A DNA stretch of 14,180 nucleotides from GCA-016699975 sp964420045 (GTDB lineage Bacteria; Patescibacteriota; Minisyncoccia; Moranbacterales; UBA1568), in NCBI GenBank assembly GCA_964420045.1, contig CAYQPQ010000025.1, forward strand, positions 1-14,180, written 5' to 3'. The translations under genes and the position numbers were made by a program. Under the pieces are notes generated by a model. That model saw only the letters and a list, made by a program, of their open reading frames with translations. It made no database searches and had not been told where the DNA came from. Positions 12,283 to 14,180 of the stretch are shown one piece after another (within the stretch, counting starts at the first letter, position 1; each line of letters opens with the position of its first letter).

Positions 12283-14180
12283 ATGGCAAAGATACTGGGT
12301 ATCGATCTCGGAACGACGAATTCGGCAATGGCGTTTGTTGAGGGCGGAAGTCCGACGATTGTAGAGAACAAAGAAGGGAATCGCACGACGCCGTCGATGG
12401 TTGCCGTGTCGAAGACGGGCGAGCGATTGGTGGGGCTCTTAGCGAAGCGGCAGGCGGTGACCAATCCGGAGAACACGCTCTTCTCAATCAAACGGCTCAT
12501 TGGGCGACGCTTTGACGATGAAGAGGTGGAGCGCGACAAGAAGACGCTTCCGTACAAAATTGTGAAGGCGGGCGAGGGTGTGAAGGTGGTAATGGGCGGC
12601 AAGGAATACTCGCCGCAAGAAATCTCGGCGATGGTGTTGCAGAAATTGAAAGCGGATGCGGAGGACCGGCTCGGCGAGAAAATCACCGAAGCGGTTATCA
12701 CGGTGCCGGCGTATTTTGACGACTCACAGCGCAAGGCAACGAAGGAGGCGGGTGAAATCGCGGGGCTCAATGTGCGTCGAATCATTAACGAGCCGACGGC
12801 GGCAGCCTTGGCCTATGGCTTCAACAAGAAACAAGACGAGAAAATCGCTGTGTATGATTTGGGCGGCGGGACGTTTGATATCTCCATTCTCGAAGTGGCG
12901 GCGGACACAGTTGAAGTGCGATCGACGAACGGCGATACACACTTGGGCGGCGACGACTTCGATCAAAAGGTGATCCATTGGATACTTGATGAATTTAAAA
13001 AGCAAGAAGGTATTGACCTCTCCAAGGATCCGCTCGCGCTCCAGCGTATCAAGGAGTCGGCAGAGAAAGCGAAGATCGAACTCTCAACGGCGCAGGATAC
13101 CGAAATCAATCAGCCGTTTATCACGAGCGATGCCTCGGGTCCGAAACACTTGGTCATGAAATTGACGCGCGCGAAGCTTGAGGAACTCGTGCATGATCTT
13201 GTGACGGCGACGCTTGCGCCGGTAAAGCAGGCGCTCAAGGATGCCGGCATGATCGCGAAGGACATCAATGAAGTGGTGATGGTCGGAGGTATGACACGCA
13301 TGCCGCTCGTTCTCAAGACGGTTGAAGAATTCTTCGGAAAGAAGCCGGATATTTCCGTGAACCCGGACGAGGTGGTGGCTATTGGCGCGGCGATCCAGGG
13401 CGGTGTGCTCGAGGGATCGGTGAAGGATGTGCTTTTGCTTGACGTGACGCCACTCACCTTGGGCATCGAAACCTTGGGCGGTATGCGAACACCGATTATC
13501 GATGCGAATTCGACGGTACCTATTTCGCAATCAAAGGTGTTCTCGACGGCAGCGGATAGTCAGCCATCGGTAGAGATCCACGTGCTCCAGGGCGAGCGCG
13601 AGACCGCGGCGGACAACAAATCACTCGGACGGTTTATCTTGGATGGTATCCCGCCGGCGCCGCGTGGTGTGCCGCAGATCGAAGTCGCCTTTGATATCGA
13701 TGCCAATGGCATTCTCTCGGTGACCGCGAAGGACAAAGCGACGAACAAGACGCAGTCTATCCGCATCGAATCTTCAACCGGACTTTCGAAAGAAGAAGTT
13801 GAGCGTATGAAGAAGGATGCTGAACTTCACGCCGAGGAAGATAAACGGAAGAAAGAATTGGTCGAAGCGCGCAATATGGCGGACAGTCTCGTCTATACAA
13901 CCGAAAAGGCGATTCGCGATGCCGGTGACAAAGTGACGGCGGACGAGAAGAAGCCGGTCGAAGAGGCGATCGCCGAGCTCAACAAGGTGAAGAATGGCGA
14001 TGATCTTGAAGCGATCAAGAAGGCGTCGCAGGCGCTCTCCGAATCCGCGCAGAAAATAGGTGAGAAACTCTACAAAGCCGCGCAGGAATCGGAAACGCCT
14101 CCCACATCGGGGCAAGGTGAATCGCCGAAAACCGAAGGCACTCCCGAATCTCCGAAGGATGCAGAGGTGGAGGATGGGAA
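12283..14180 (+). CDS. dnaK: Molecular chaperone DnaK (Hsp70), 3' end beyond window
   Basis: DnaK is the ATP-driven Hsp70 that folds and protects proteins, helped by GrpE and DnaJ. The frame is open from ATG to the window end (632 full codons), with no stop seen. The N-terminal ATPase opens MAKILGIDLGTTNSAMAFVE, followed by ENKEGNRTTPSMV, AVITVPAYFDDSQRKATKEA, IINEPTAAALAYG, the phosphate loop VYDLGGGTFDISI, and VMVGGMTRMP. The interdomain linker DVLLLDVTPLTLGIETLGG precedes the substrate-binding domain, which reads DANSTVPISQSKVFSTAADS where many DnaKs have RNTTIPTKKS. LQGERETAADNKSLGRF and the helical lid follow, then a Glu/Ser/Pro-rich tail typical of the end. ATG 12283 lacks a ribosome binding site. 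Confidence 0.98.
   Translation, partial: MAKILGIDLGTTNSAMAFVEGGSPTIVENKEGNRTTPSMVAVSKTGERLVGLLAKRQAVTNPENTLFSIKRLIGRRFDDEEVERDKKTLPYKIVKAGEGVKVVMGGKEYSPQEISAMVLQKLKADAEDRLGEKITEAVITVPAYFDDSQRKATKEAGEIAGLNVRRIINEPTAAALAYGFNKKQDEKIAVYDLGGGTFDISILEVAADTVEVRSTNGDTHLGGDDFDQKVIHWILDEFKKQEGIDLSKDPLALQRIKESAEKAKIELSTAQDTEINQPFITSDASGPKHLVMKLTRAKLEELVHDLVTATLAPVKQALKDAGMIAKDINEVVMVGGMTRMPLVLKTVEEFFGKKPDISVNPDEVVAIGAAIQGGVLEGSVKDVLLLDVTPLTLGIETLGGMRTPIIDANSTVPISQSKVFSTAADSQPSVEIHVLQGERETAADNKSLGRFILDGIPPAPRGVPQIEVAFDIDANGILSVTAKDKATNKTQSIRIESSTGLSKEEVERMKKDAELHAEEDKRKKELVEARNMADSLVYTTEKAIRDAGDKVTADEKKPVEEAIAELNKVKNGDDLEAIKKASQALSESAQKIGEKLYKAAQESETPPTSGQGESPKTEGTPESPKDAEVEDG

Noticed and set aside
44..14180. 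Alternative genetic code (TGA as Gly)
   Set aside because: TGA ends rplJ, the EamA gene and the small carbonic-anhydrase-like gene exactly where their families end, and no conserved domain contains an in-frame TGA.

Overview
The window looks like chromosomal DNA of a small-genome bacterium, most likely of the Candidate Phyla Radiation (Patescibacteria). This is inferred from several traits: ribosomal protein genes outside their usual operons, a short HrcA, many starts without a Shine-Dalgarno sequence, a CPR-style carbonic-anhydrase-like protein, and secreted proteins with thrombospondin-type-3 calcium repeats. TGA, TAA and TAG all act as ordinary stops, so there is no sign of the TGA recoding seen in Gracilibacteria. 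No tRNA, rRNA, CRISPR array, transposase or phage gene was seen.

Layout. Positions 44-1834 (+) hold three ribosomal protein genes, rpsP (S16), rplJ (L10) and rplL (L7/L12). An intrinsic terminator and a structured leader separate rpsP from rplJ, and a palindromic A/G-rich repeat element separates rplJ from rplL. A strong terminator follows rplL. Positions 1987-5819 (+) encode an EamA-type drug/metabolite transporter, a DedA-family membrane protein, and two proteins carrying the beta-carbonic-anhydrase metal motif. The first is a long 520-residue form with a large unrecognised C-terminal region; the second is a compact 151-residue form with its own promoter. Positions 5863-5906 form a two-way terminator between converging transcripts.

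Positions 5915-8635 (-) form a four-gene cell-envelope cluster: a TM-anchored Thr/Ser-rich protein, a secreted acidic calcium-repeat protein, the flavin transferase ApbE, and a ferric-reductase-like haem membrane protein with calcium repeats at its N-terminus. A CorA-family channel whose GMN signature is altered (8755-9663, -) is transcribed away from yidD (9710-9961, +); their promoters overlap.

Positions 9958-14180 (+) are a heat-shock locus: a perfect CIRCE operator over a sigma-70-type promoter, hrcA, an in-frame NUDIX-GrpE fusion, an Hsp20 gene with an unusually strong ribosome binding site, a second copy of the palindromic repeat, and dnaK, which runs off the window end. HrcA would repress the locus through CIRCE. 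GrpE, DnaK and Hsp20 would act together in protein folding.

The points most worth following up are the two adjacent carbonic-anhydrase-like proteins, the NUDIX-GrpE fusion, the ApbE/ferric-reductase/calcium-repeat envelope module, the CorA with GMN changed to AMS, and the repeat placed upstream of both rplL and dnaK.
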